Position numbers and translations under genes: made by a program
In this document: positions 42,369 through 54,387 of the stretch, piece after piece
Layout: every line of letters begins with the position of its first letter
Position numbering within the stretch: the first letter of the stretch is position 1
Origin: Callorhinus ursinus
Taxonomy: Eukaryota > Chordata > Mammalia > Carnivora > Otariidae
NCBI RefSeq assembly: GCF_003265705.1
Contig: NW_020313005.1
Location: 20,038,797 to 20,102,796, forward strand
Direction of reading: 5' to 3'
DNA: 64,000 bases
The notes under the pieces: generated by a model
What the model was told of the DNA's origin: nothing
What the model saw: only the letters and a program-made list of their open reading frames with translations
Database searches by the model: none

Positions 42369-45055
42369 AGGTTGTCTTTCTTTCTCTCATTATTCAGCTG
42401 TCTCTGGAAATCCCACCTCCTGCACCACAGCTTCTTCCCAGGAGGTGTCCAACCAGAGCCGGTATCTTCACCTTCTGCAAATGGTATTCGCACTCAAATG
42501 GGTGTTTGCGCTCTCAACCTATATTCACACTGGCCTGTGGCACATATTTACATTTTACTGGCTTAGTAAATTATGCCACTGTTCCTTTCAGCAGGCAGAC
42601 AATACACATCCCATAGCCGAAGCATGTCAGAGTGGGAAGAAGGGCTAACTAACTGCAGCCCACTCATTTCACAGATGAGAACACGGAAGGTACCGGAGAC
42701 TCTGTAAAACTCGCCTCGTCAGTGACTTTGGGGAACACAAAGGTCATGTTTGTCAGTGCAGGGCTGTTGTTCTGTGGCTTGGGTTTGGGATCTGCCTTCC
42801 AGCTGGGCTCCACCTCTGCCTGCCTTTCCTGTCCTGGCTGCCTTGGTCGGCCTCCACCATCCCTGTCCCTGCCACGCACGCCAGCACTCACAGACCCCTC
42901 CTGCTTGGTAGCAGCAGAGGAAGAGGAAAGACGGGACTCCAGCAGATAAAAGTGGAGGGGAGGAGACAGAAAGAGGAAGAAAAGAAAGGCTACAGACACC
43001 TGAAAATTGTTTTGTGAGCACAGAGTGAATGAGACTGATCAGCTTGATTACACCATTTCTATAGACAATTAAGGAATCAGAAAACTTCGACCACGGCCGC
43101 CGCTTTGGAAGACAACCACAAATTTGGATCTCTATGTTCCAGCATGCTTAGGGAGAAAAGAAGCAGCTCTTTAACTTAAACATATTCTAACTACTTACTC
43201 TTTTAGAGCTCCCCGCCCCCTCCCGCCTTTTTTTTTAATGGAAAGTACATTTCTCCCCTAGAGGCTTCTATTCAACTGTAGCTGCAAAAGGATGAATTCT
43301 GGACTCACAACCAGCCTAATGATGTATATTAATGAGTCTAGCTATAATTCCAGGCCAGGAACGGAGAGTTCTTGACACCGTGAAACAATATAATAGGAGA
43401 GAAAATGATGGAAATTTCAACGCAAAGGTTAGGTTGTATGTCTTAAAAGCAAAGTTTTTAAAGAAAGCATGCCTGGCATAAGATTGGGTGTGAGGGATTA
43501 GCTAGTGTTTATGGGGTGGCAGTTCAGAAAACAAAACCCAGAATTCAAATACTAAGTGGACAATTATTTGTGCACTAACAACTTGGCAGCAGGAGTATAC
43601 ATCCCTGGATTTATTTCTGAGAAACCACCGAAAACTCTTAAATTTCTCCGAAGTTCTATTTAAAGACTCTTATAAGAATGTACCCAAAGATTCCCTAGAA
43701 AAATGCAATTTCACTTTCCAGTCATTGTGGTAAATATTAAAAAATCATTAAGAAGATATCAAAGGTTTAACTGATTATTATACTACAGTGATCAGCTTCT
43801 ATGTTGCCCTGGTTGGTGTCTACACATTTCATAAAGTTTCATACTGAGGTGTGTGCAGATACATAATTTGCATTTAGTTCGTTGTTGCATTTGTGATCAT
43901 TTTCTATAAAAAGTTGGTCATTTGGCTGTTGGCAATGCATGTGGCTTAGTTTCTACTGGAAAATCTGATTCAGCTTACATCATCTTGACTTATAGCGCCT
44001 TTGCCAGGAATGAATTCTAGGAGTGCAAGACAGCCCTGTTTTTCCCCAGGTCTGTAGAGGCCTGTTGGTTTTAATGGGTTATGTGCAGGACACAAGGATG
44101 TGACTCACCTATCCACTTAACAGTCATAGAAAAGTACACAAACAACTCAGCTTCAGCCGTAATACTCATTGTATGGACCATAATGAATGTGCATCACCAT
44201 TTAGTTTTTGTGATTTTACAGGAAAACGAGCATGGGTGCTCAGTGAACAAATAAATATCCATTCAGTTTGATATCATCAATGTCATTAAGGTAACTGTAA
44301 TTAACTGTTTTCATAAGACAAGTGTGCTGAACCGAGTGTTGTGAACTTGAACATCACTGACATTCCTTTCTGATGTCTTCCTGCTTTGTAGAAGAGAAGC
44401 TGGTAGCTACATTTCCCAGAATTTTCTCTACATGGTTCGAAGAGAGATCATCCAGTGAGAGGCTCTTATATGAGGAAGGGGGAAGACAGAGACCATTATT
44501 CTCCGGAGGCAGAATGTGAACAGATGCACAGAGAAGTGTGAAGTTCAAACAGTTTCCAGATGGACTTTTTGAGAATTGTCTTTTTTGTGATACAGACTGA
44601 AATTGTTGGCGGGAGCACCTTACAGACTCATAGGTTTTGTAATTTCCCAGGTGAGCTCTTGAGGACATTAACAATGGCTTGCTTGATCTTTGCTTCCACA
44701 ATGGTTGTGTACTTTCCTATCTTAAAACTCTTAATACTCATAATACACAGAGTAGCTTCTATTTTCCTGATAAACTGCTGACTGCTACAGTAAGTAATTA
44801 TTAAATAATTTAATACACAGTGAGGAAAACAGGACGGAGAGAAGTATACAGTGTTATAGGAATACCTTGAAGGGAACCAAATCTCAAATTTGGTGGGAGA
44901 GAAGAGAGACTCCCTGAGTGGTCTCCAAGCTGAGGCTTGCAGGATAAAAGGGGGTTAGGCAGCCAAAGGGCAAGGAGTGGATGAGATGGGGACCGTCTTC
45001 AATTTGTGCAACAGCCCAGAGGCCAGAGGGAGTTCAGGGAGGGTTTCGGTAGGTG
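42369..45055. other. Low-repeat non-coding region
   Basis: About 2.7 kb. The left part (42720-42980) is GC-rich with overlapping proline/serine-rich frames on both strands but no domain. The part from about 43040 to 44330 is AT-rich and has no recognisable repeat, so it is a candidate for conserved non-coding sequence. Confidence 0.45.
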
Positions 45056-45340
45056 CCCCATTGAGGGAGGAAGGTGGGTGGTAAGCCCTAAGAGCAATGG
45101 GGAGATACTGCAAACTTTGAAATAGTCAAGTGACATGATCAGGTTTAGGAGTTCAAACAATCACTCTGGCTATAGGATCAAGAGTGGATTTCAAGAGAGT
45201 CAGACTGAATGCAGGGACACCAACTAGGAGGCTATTGAGATTTCCCTAGCCTGGGCTTGAGAAGGTAGCAGATACAAGAAATTGTTCAGTATATGACTGG
45301 TGGAGGGCTTAGAGAATGGAGGAAGTCAAGGATGACTCAT
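45056..45340 (-). repeat. LINE L2 fragment, antisense
   Basis: 'gacatgatcaggtttagg', 'caatcactctggctatagg', 'ggaggctattgagatttccc' and 'gaagtcaaggatgactca' occur in the order of an inverted L2 from 3' UTR back to the RT C-terminus. The last phrase is the complement of the coding stretch seen at 25004. Confidence 0.6.
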
Positions 45341-45480
45341 TTTACACATAGGGAAACTGAAGCTCAGAGGGGTCATGCAGCTCTCCCAAGGTCACACAGC
45401 TCGGAAGCAGAGGAGTCAAGATCCAAGCCTCAATTAGTCTAACTCTGGAGCCTTGGCTTTTAACTCTAAGCTCTACAGCA
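45337..45480 (+). repeat. MIR SINE
   Basis: Clear MIR core: GGGAAACTGAAGCTCAGAGG, then 'ctcccaaggtcacacagctcggaagcagagg' and 'ctaactctggagcc'. Confidence 0.8.
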
Positions 45481-46619
45481 TACAAATCAGAACACAGTCA
45501 CAGATGTTCAATTACAAAAAAATAATTAGCATTTCCTAGTTGCTTTAACTTATTATCAGTTTTTTCCTCTCCATTTGTGTAAACATTGTTGTAATTCAAG
45601 GAAAAGGAAGGGTTAAATAAGATTTCTTCCCTGGCTAAAATTTTGGTTTCAGTTTGAAGTAGAACCAAACAGTATTTCTGTTTTACTTTTGGAAGTATAT
45701 GAATTTGTAATTCTGGAAGGTCTAGAGGCTAAAAGCCATGACCCGCTGTCATATTTTGTTTGCCAAAATGACTAAGATGATGTGTAAGGTTGGGAAAGTT
45801 ATAAAATAATTATCACATATTGCTCCCACACACCCACCTCTTCTATTATATTTTAGATGTTTTAAACAAGTCCGAAACAGTCAGAAACAAATACTGACTT
45901 GCCCATGATTCTAACTCCCTTCTGTTCACTGCTGTCTCAAGCCTCCATCTCCAGAACAAACTTCTTTGCTGAGTTCCAGACACCAGAGGCCATCCGCAGA
46001 CAAATGACTCAGGCTCCCTAGACTTTCTAGGCTCCAACAATCTCAATGCCCCATGCTGCTTTTCTTCCTGAAATCCGCATCAACCAAGTCAACAAAATCA
46101 GACACTTAGAACTTGTTCTAGATTCCTTTCTCCCCAATTCCTCACATTGGCTCAGACACTAAAGCCCAATGATTCTACCTCTTCAGGATCTCTGTTTTCT
46201 TTCCTCTTCACTTCCACTGTGACTGCCCTAGCACAGGCCAGTGTTTCCAAATGTCTGACACGATAAGTTTTGTGAGGCAGAAACCAGAAATCAGAATTTC
46301 TGAAATCACAGTTTTCATAACACCTTGCTTGGGTGTCTTTAAATAATGAAGATTGGCCACCATAATAAACAATGTGTAGTTTTTCTGTGATAGTGTTATA
46401 AGAAACATTTGAAAGGTTTTCTGTGAAGAAGAAAAAGATTTAATAATAAATGCTTGGTTATTACTATTATGAACTGAAGTGTTGTGATCAAATTACATAA
46501 TTCAGTAACACGAAAAATGACCTCTGCCTAATATAGACAGTTGATAATAATTAGATGATAAAATAATGAGGATATAAAATTAGAAGGGAGCATTAACACA
46601 ACATACATGCCAAGTAATT
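45481..46619. other. Low-repeat non-coding DNA
   Basis: AT-rich, no gene or named repeat recognised. Confidence 0.4.
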
Positions 46620-47353
46620 ATTTTATTTTTTTTAAGTTATTTAAATTCCAGTTAGGTAATTTATAGTGTGATATAGTTCCAGGTGTACAATATAGTGATT
46701 CAATACTTCCATACAACACCCGGTGCTCATCACAACAAGTGGCCTCCTTCATTCCCATCACCTACTTCCCCCATCCTCCCACCCACCTCCCCTCTGGTCA
46801 CCATCAGTGTGTTCTCTCTAGTTAAGAGTCTATTTTATGGTTTGCCTCTCTCTCTTTTTTTTCACCTATGTTCATCTGTTTTTTTTCTTAAATGACACAT
46901 ATGAGTGAAATCATATGGTATTTGTTTTTCTCTGATGTATTTCACTTAGCACAACACCTTCTAGTTCCATCCATGTCATTGCAAGTGGCAAGATTTCACT
47001 CTTTTTATTGGCTGAGTGATATTCCATTGTATATATATGCCACCTCTTCTTCATCCATTCATCAACTGATGGACATTTGGGCTCTTTCTATAATTTGGCT
47101 ATTGTTGGTAATGCTGCTTTCTTAGAAACAACAGGGTGCATACATTCCTTCGAATCAGTATGTTTGTATCCTTTGGGTCAATACCTAGTAGTGCAATTGC
47201 TGGGTCATAGGGTAGTTCTATTCTTAACTTTTTAACTTATGGAAACTTCATACTGTTTTCCAGAGTGGCTGCCCCAGTTTGTGTTCCCAGCAACAGTGCA
47301 AGAAGTTTCCTCTTTCTCCACAGCAGCTGTTTCCTGTGCTGTTAATTTTAGCC
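46620..47353 (-). repeat. LINE-1 3' UTR and ORF2 end
   Basis: Inverted L1 of intermediate age: 'ggtgtacaatatagtgattcaatacttccatac', 'ctggtcaccatcagtgtgttctctc', 'gagtgatattccattgtatatatatgccac', 'gttttccagagtggctgcccc'. The 5' end is truncated near 47353. Confidence 0.85.
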
Positions 47354-47416
47354 ATGAGTAATAATTTTAAATCATTGATTTTAAAATCATTTTAAGAATT
47401 GAAAGACAGTATTGCA

Positions 47417-47781
47417 GAAAGGGAGGTGGGTGGGGGGATGGGGTAACTGGGTGATGGGAATTAATGAGGGCACGTGATGTGATGAGCAGTGGGTGTTATA
47501 TTCAACTCATGAATCATTGAACATTATATCAAAAACTAATAATGTACTATATCTTGGCTAATTGAATTTAAATTAAAAAAAAGAAAAGAAAAGAAAAAAA
47601 TGTTGAAAAAGGAAACTATTGAAAAACAGCTTCCAATGAGAAGCGCTGGAGTTGTCTCACACCTCGTGGCCTCATACTCCCCTACAACTTCTGTCACTGT
47701 GTCTCCTGGTTTTGTCATGTTCTCAATATTGTATCAAACTTCTCTACTGATTCATCCATAAAAACCTATGTTATATAAAAA
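47417..47781 (+). mobile_element. Young L1 insertion with probable 3' transduction
   Basis: About 185 bp of carnivore L1 3' end (from 'aaagggaggtgggtggggggatgggg' to 'ctaattgaatttaaatt') is followed by an A-rich tail with AAAAGAAAAG interruptions to about 47601. Then comes about 175 bp of non-L1 sequence (47602-47776) and a second short A-run. A perfect 15-bp direct repeat AAAGACAGTATTGCA encloses the whole block at 47402-47416 and 47782-47796. The duplication lies outside both A-tails, so L1 and non-L1 parts arrived in one retrotransposition, the signature of read-through past the L1 poly(A) site. A 60-codon antisense frame over it is not a gene. Confidence 0.8.
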
Positions 47782-47796
47782 AAAGACAGTATTGCA

Positions 47797-48978
47797 AATA
47801 TTTAGTATTTTAAAATTATTCTTAAAATAAAATTATAAATCACACAAGCATGAATTTTCTTGACCAATAGTGGATTTGTTTTAGGACAAACATTCTAGAT
47901 GTCAGAAAATGTCTTTTACCTTGTGCTGAGCTTAGTTGAATTGGTTAGATGAAGATGTGTTAAAAACATCTTCAAATTGGGTGTTAGTGAACATATTGCT
48001 TCAAATAACCTCATGTTCTCTTTTGAACAATGAAAATATTTTGTCTGCTTGCCTTGGTTTTTGTTTTGCCATTTAAGCATGCCATTTGCCATGCTTTTTT
48101 AAATTCAAATTTTAGATCAGTTCCTGGTCTCTTATTAGAACATTCTATAACATTTATCCGCCTTTCTCTTTATATTTCTTTTGTCAAAATACTTGCAAAG
48201 ACCTATGGCTTCTGGTGAATATTTAAACACTAGGAATGCTAATGAACATTTGGTAATATTCAAATAACATAACATTTAGATCTTCTAACAAGTTCAACAG
48301 CACCCCACAGGATTGCATGCCCAAATTGCCCATTCGGGACTTATTTTGCTTCCAAAAACTTGTTAATTTCTTTGCACGACCACTGAGAGAATTTGTATAA
48401 AGTATACGATGTGTATAAACTTATTAATATTTATTTTATTTGCAAGAATGACATCATTGTTAGCAGACAGAGCCTCAGAAACACACCTATAGCATGTCAA
48501 CAGCCCTAAGGAAGACTGACTGGATCGTGACTGCTTCTTTCTTACACACTTCGGCTCTGGTTCCCAGAATGTCAACTTCAATATTTGACTCTGTGGCTCC
48601 ATGTTACCTGCTCTTGTCTTTGACTTGATGTTGAATGGATTTCTTTGAGCCATTAGTGCTTCTAGTGTTAATAGTTAAGCTGTAATTCTCACAGGCAAAT
48701 TATAATACTTTCTCTCATTTTTCTGATTTTTCAACTGATTATTATTATTATTTTTAGGTCTAGGGTTTAGAAAAGCATAAACATTTTAAGGAAATGTCAG
48801 GAGGGAATTCCTACATGGAAACAGTAGTACAGATTTCCATAATCTCGTTGTCAAATAATCACTTTATTGGTCTCTGGACTCTTGCCATGTATCCTTTGAC
48901 CCATCCTCTCCACTGCTTATTCTGTAAAATGGAATGTACTTACCTAATTTTATTATAATTTTTAAATATGCTTGTGAT
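47797..48978. other. Low-repeat AT-rich non-coding DNA
   Basis: No recognised gene or repeat. Small frames at 48030-48218 and 48363-48653 lack recognisable features. Confidence 0.4.
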
Positions 48979-49171
48979 GGGGCACCTGGGTGGCTCAGTT
49001 GTTAAGTGTCTGCCTTCAGCTCAAGTCATGGTCCCAGGGTCCTGGGACTGAGCCCCCATCGGGCTCCCTGCCCTGCAGGAAGCCTGCTTCTCCCTCTCCC
49101 ACTCCCCCTGCTTGTGTTCCCTCTCTCGCTGTGTCTTTCTCTGTCAAATAAATAAATAAAATCTTTTAAAA
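48979..49171 (+). mobile_element. CAN SINE (young type)
   Basis: GGGGCACCTGGGTGGCTCAG head and 'cccactccccctgcttgtgttcc' block. Perfect 15-bp target duplication AAATATGCTTGTGAT at 48964-48978 and 49172-49186. Confidence 0.96.
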
Positions 49172-49309
49172 AAATATGCTTGTGATTCCCACTTGATGGC
49201 AAATTTCCTAAAAGCAGTGACTGAGTCTTATTTAGTTCTTTATCTCTAATGTCTAGCAATGAATTGACGTATTTTAGATTCTCAATCAATTCTTGATGAA
49301 CTTAGAGGA

Positions 49310-50625
49310 ATTAAATTTATTTGAAACAGAAAGACGATGAGGACTTCTGATTCTGGAAACTTGTGGGCTGAGACAACAAGACACCTCCCCACTGCAGATT
49401 CCTAGAAATTCTAAGATTTTTTAAAATTTATTTTTATTTACTTATTTGACAGAGAGAGAGAGAGAGAGAGATCACAAGTAGGAAGACAGGCAGAGGGAGA
49501 GGGAGAAGCAGGGAGCCCAATGCGGGGCTCGATCCCAGGACCCCGGGATCATGACCTGAGTGGAAGGCAGAAGCTTAACCGACTGAGCCACCCAGGTGCC
49601 CCCAGATTCCTAGAAATTCTAGATAACATATAACTAAAAACTCTAAAACAGAGCTGAGCTCAGAAGAAAAAACAAGGAAGTTTTTAGGTGCCACAAACAA
49701 AAAGACTGAGAAACAGAAAATCCAACAAAAACCTTGAAAATCAGGGGTATAAGCCAGAAGCTGACATTGCAATGGCAGGGGTTGGGATAGGGTAGAGGAT
49801 GGGGGCTAGGTAGAGAGTGGTAAGGGAGTCTGGAAGGACGGTGCAGTTTCAGACCAGGAATTAAGCTTAGGTTTTTATAACCATGTAAAGAAAGAAGGCC
49901 ATCTATGAAGGTGACAAGAGCTTATTGCTCTCAAGAGTGCTGATGGAAAGAACATTCCTTTTATGAGAAATTAAAGGCCAAGCCTCCATCATGCACAGGA
50001 CTGGAGTCCCAATGTTACTGAATCATGTGGTTTAGGAACCCCAAGCCTGAGAAATTAACATAAAATTTGCATCTTGTCCAGTAATAGCTCTAACGCATTT
50101 GGCAAAGCAAATGCAGGACCACTCTGGAGGGAATACCGCCATAATTCAGGCTGTACAAGACTTGCATAGAAAGTACAACCCCCCAAAAAAAAGAAAGTAC
50201 AACCCCACCAAAGATGAACGCACAATTAAAAATCACAAAACATGCAAGGAAATAATTCATCATGAATAAGAGCCAGCAAACATTTAAAAAAAATTTTCAT
50301 CTAAGAACTATGCTTTATTTGAAACAAACCAAATAATTAGAGATAAAAGGAAGAAGAGAAACTATAAAAAACACTATTTTAAAAGGAAAGGTAAAAAATA
50401 GAATTTCTATAAATGAAAATAAGTTATTGAAATGAGAAACTCAAATGGACTATTTAAGTGACAGATTATTAAATAGAGTCAGAAAGAGAATTAGAGAACT
50501 AGAATACAGAGCTGAGAAAATTATCCAGAATATTTACAGAGTGACAATTCAACTGAAATCAATTTATTAGCAGTGATAGAAATGAAGAAAATGGACCAAT
50601 ACTATCAAAAGGATGAGTAAAAATA
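49310..50625 (+). repeat. Old LINE-1/HAL1 ORF1-like region, split by a SINE
   Basis: A-rich forward sequence. The part from 50200 on ('gaaaataagttattgaaatgagaaactcaaatgg', 'agagtcagaaagagaattagagaactagaa') looks like ORF1 of ancient L1/HAL1. The left part is less clear. A SINE at 49414-49603 interrupts it. Confidence 0.45.
49414..49603 (-). mobile_element. CAN SINE
   Basis: Inverted SINE ending GAGCCACCCAGGTGCCCCC. Perfect 18-bp target duplication AGATTCCTAGAAATTCTA at 49396-49413 and 49604-49621. Confidence 0.96.
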
Positions 50626-52600
50626 ATTGTCAATCTATGTGCTAGGTATTTTCAGTTTGCCTCTCCAGACTACTTCCACCTTTCTTCACATTGCTTCTTG
50701 TCCCAGGAGGATGATCTTTATAGATTGCATTACTCAAGGTCACTTGCTTTTTTGGCTTCCGGTTGGGTTCATCACTGTAAGGGTAGAGTGTGGTAAGATC
50801 TCCCAAAAGAGAGAGCAGAATATTTATTCCCCTAACCAGGACTGCCTTTAGATCCAGACAAGCAGGACCCCTGCTCTGGGCCCTGCACTAAAGTGTGTGT
50901 GTGTGGTGGTGGGGAATGGAGTAGAGACATGTTTTGGAATGCCTTCCTCAGAATCGTCTAGGCCCCTGTCTAGTGCTTCGGACAGCTAGGACCAGCAGGA
51001 CACCATGGCCTGCACATGGTTCTGCATGATCTCAGGTTAACTGAATCATAATTTTCTAACTCTTCCTTCAGTGAATGGAACTGGCTGGACTTGGTAGTGC
51101 TGTCTAGGCAAGGAGCCCCAGGCCATATTGGGTACTACGTGGGTCCCAAAAGGTGAGTGTTTTACTCAAAATGTTCTCAGCCTTCTTCCAGTGCCTGGGA
51201 CTAACTGGAATCAACGTGCAATCTGAGCAGGGAGCTCTGAGCTTGGGCTGGGACCTGCATGGGCCCCAGGCCCTATTTATCACCTTTGAGGAATATTTTG
51301 ACCCTGTAATCCATTTAGGATTGGGCCACCAGAACAGAATGGTGCTGATACGCTGATTTTGGGTGACTCACATCAGGCAGAGGATGAGTTCAGAGCTCTA
51401 GGTTACTGGACCATTGACCTTTGGGCTTGTGCCTTCTATGTAGACCCATTATATCTTGCCTGAATGTGTTCTGACAGTGCAGCTGACTCTAATCAGTAGT
51501 ACCCAAAGGCAGTGGGGGCAACAGCAAGTGTCCTTTACCCTGTGGACATTTCACTGCTGGCTCACCAGGTGGCCACCACCCTCTTCATAGGCTCTGAGCC
51601 ATATGCCAGGCAGTCCTCTGGGAGTGGCTGTGCTTGTATCCTCCGAAGGCTTTCAAGGCTGCTACCCATCTCCTAACCCACATCCTCTGTTGCTCCTGAT
51701 TGATGTAGTATCAATTTGCTCTCCCAGGTCAGTCTTGAAAGGTATGTTTAACATGCCCAGAAAACAAATTATCATTTTCATTCTGCATACTCTGGATAAA
51801 CTTGACCTATAGTCATTGAATGAAACACAATAACCACTTTTGAGAGAGTCACTGGAAGCCGGTGTTCATGAGCAGCAAGATGGATGGATGATGTGATATC
51901 ATGGGTAATGATGTAACCAGCATTAGAGAAATGGTTCTAGAAAATGGCAGAGGCAAAGAGACATAGTTATTTCAATTCATATAGGTTCCAAAGAGTTGCA
52001 CATATACTATAAATTACTTCGACACACAGGTCTCCATGAACTTTGCAATACATTTTTAAGTTAAACTGTTTATGTAGAAAAGAGCCCTACTGTATCTGCC
52101 TAGAACCCAGCATACCACAGGGGTAGCTCTGCTTCAGGCTCTCTTTCTCTGCCAGATCATATTTTAAGGTGTTCCGTTATAGGCAGAATGTATGGGAGTG
52201 GGTTCTGAAAGTGTGAAATATAGGAATATAGAATATAAAATTAGGTCAGGCAGAATTTATTGCTATTGGAGCACTCACCTGGTATTCTAGATTTAATATG
52301 TTGACTCAAACACCTAGAAGTGGCACTTAATTGAAGCCTGGACTCAATAATAGTGTACAGCAGGGTTTCTCAAAGTTTAATATGAAGAAAATCACCTGGC
52401 AATTTTGTTAAAATGCAGATTCTGATTCTGTAGGTCTGGGCTGGGCCTGGGATTGTGCATTTAGAACAAGTTCTGATTCATGTATCATATTCAAATAGCA
52501 AGAACCTGTAACCAATAATATGGAGAAAAGCGTCTAAAGGCTTAGGAGCTGAGAAGGTTGGAATGGACTTATCATGAGCTCAGCTGCTGTTTATTCTCCC
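50626..52600 (+). repeat. Probable 5' part of an ERVL fossil (LTR and gag region)
   Basis: This block leads directly into recognisable ERVL protease/RT sequence. Its left end ('tgcctctccagactacttccacc', 'ggcttccggttgggttc', 'tatttattcccctaacc') has the look of an old LTR, and the rest sits where gag should be. I cannot show gag domains because decay is too great. The assignment rests on position and on a few remembered repeat phrases. Confidence 0.35.
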
Positions 52601-54202
52601 AGGAGGTCCTAGGAGATATCCCTTTCATTAAAATATAATGACTGCATTGCTCAGGAGAGCACCAGAATTATTGAAAAAGTGTAGTAATCTGACATGGGCC
52701 AGAGATCATGGAGGCAGATGATGCAATAGAGGTGGGTTCCCTCATTTTGGTAGAAATGATGGATCCTGGCATTGGAGAGATCTGGTGGTGGTGCTTAGCC
52801 ATCAGAGACATGCTGGACAAATTGGGGTAGAGGCAATCTATATTTTTACTCACATGGATCTGTATGAGAGCAAATTAATCAGGCTTATGAAGGAACAGAA
52901 TGGATAGTCAATATGCAATGGTGCTCACTGGAATATATAAAAGGAATTATTCTAGGTCTGGTGGGCAACAGCATGATTCACGATACTATAGTGGGGTTTC
53001 ATAGTTTCTTACCTAATTATCAGACATAGCTCAGTTCAAAAAGACTTGGAGTCTCTTGATTGAGGAGAAATTTGAGTCCTGTGGAAAAGGGACTTCAATG
53101 TTGTCACAATGTATATACTATAACTATTTCTGCAAATCTTTCCCTAAGAAGCTGGTACGCATTTACCAGAGTGACTGTGCACAGTGAAAATAAATATACA
53201 GAACTTCTAGGTATTCTTAGATATTGGCTTTGGGCTGATTCTAATTCCTGGATTTGAAAATGCATCCAGAGCTCACTGTTAAGATTGGAGACGTATGGAT
53301 ATGAGGTGATAGATGGAGTTCTGACTTAGGCTCGCTCACGGTGGGTCCAGTGAAATAAAGAACCCAATTTATAGGGATTTCCCCAGCCCCTGAATGTATG
53401 GTGGAACTTAGACATGCTTAGTAACTAACAAAATCTCCACATTGGTTATCTGATCTATGGATTGAAAGCTATTAGGGTGCAATGGGCCAAAAAGAAGTCC
53501 CTGGAATGGTCCGTCCATAACGGAATTTGAGATACATTTCTCCCACCAAGGACTTTTAAATGCAGGGGGTGGTGATTCCTACACCATCTGCCTTTAATGC
53601 TCATGTTTGCTGGTGAAAAAGTTATATGGGTCTTTGAGAATGAAACTTAATAATCTGGTAACTCTAAGTTGCTGGCCTGGTGTATTTAATGGAGAAAGTA
53701 GATGGATCTCCTGATATCTGGAATGCAGCTTGGACCTAGCAGATGTTTTCTCTTCTAGTCCCATCAATAAGGATGATCAGAAGCAGTTTGCATTCTGTGG
53801 CAGGTTCAGAAGTACACCTTCACTGTCCTGTTCTCTCTCCTAATCTAGTATGAAGGGATCTTGAGTATTTTGATATTCCACAGAGCATTACTTTGGCCCT
53901 CACAATGATATTATGCTAATTAGATCTGGTGAGCAGGAAATATCACATACCTTAAATGTCTTAATAAAACACATACTTGCCAGAAGATGGGATATAAACC
54001 CTATGAAACTTGAGGACACAACAAGACCAGTAAAAAAAAAAAAAAGATCATTGGCCTAGATAATGTCAGGATATCCTCTTATAAAGTGAGCCAATTGATG
54101 TAGCTTGCACTGCCTACTATGCAGAAAGAGGCATTTTATTTGATGGACCTCTTTAGCTGTTGGAGGCAAACATATACTTCATTTAAGTGTACCACTGGCT
54201 TT
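52601..54202 (+). pseudogene. ERVL pol fossil: protease and reverse transcriptase
   Basis: Colinear with class III (ERVL) pol. A protease-side segment appears near 53140-53480 ('ttggctttgggctgattctaattcctgg', 'ctcacggtgggtccagtg', 'tttccccagcccctgaatgtatgg'), then RT text near 53760-53990 ('tcaataaggatgatcagaagcagtttgcattc', 'gtacaccttcactgtcctg', 'gaagggatcttgagtattttgatattccacag'). The catalytic YIDD position near 53905-53925 is damaged and reads as an AATGATATTATG remnant. Frames are broken throughout. The element continues at 59249 after a SINE and an inserted L1. Confidence 0.75.
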
Positions 54203-54325
54203 GGGGAGCCTGGTTGGCTCAGTTGGTAGAGCATGCAACTCCCATGCAACAACCCAAAGTTGTGAGCTGGAACCCCATGGTGGGTGTAGAGATTACTTAA
54301 AAAATGAAATCTTAAAAAAAAAATG
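54203..54325 (+). mobile_element. Short tRNA-SINE
   Basis: GGGGAGCCTGGTTGGCTCAG head, then 'gtgtagagattacttaaaa' without a CT-rich block. TAAGTGTACCA occurs near both ends but is not directly adjacent, so the target duplication is uncertain. Confidence 0.85.
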
Positions 54326-54387
54326 CAGGGCAACTAAGTGTACCAATAGATCTATTCCCAAATAATTTATAAAGCTGTCAGTTCTGA

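Noticed and set aside
42664..43021. Overlapping 100-111 codon frames in GC-rich DNA
   Set aside because: They are antisense or offset to each other, lack a domain and have no splice or promoter context.
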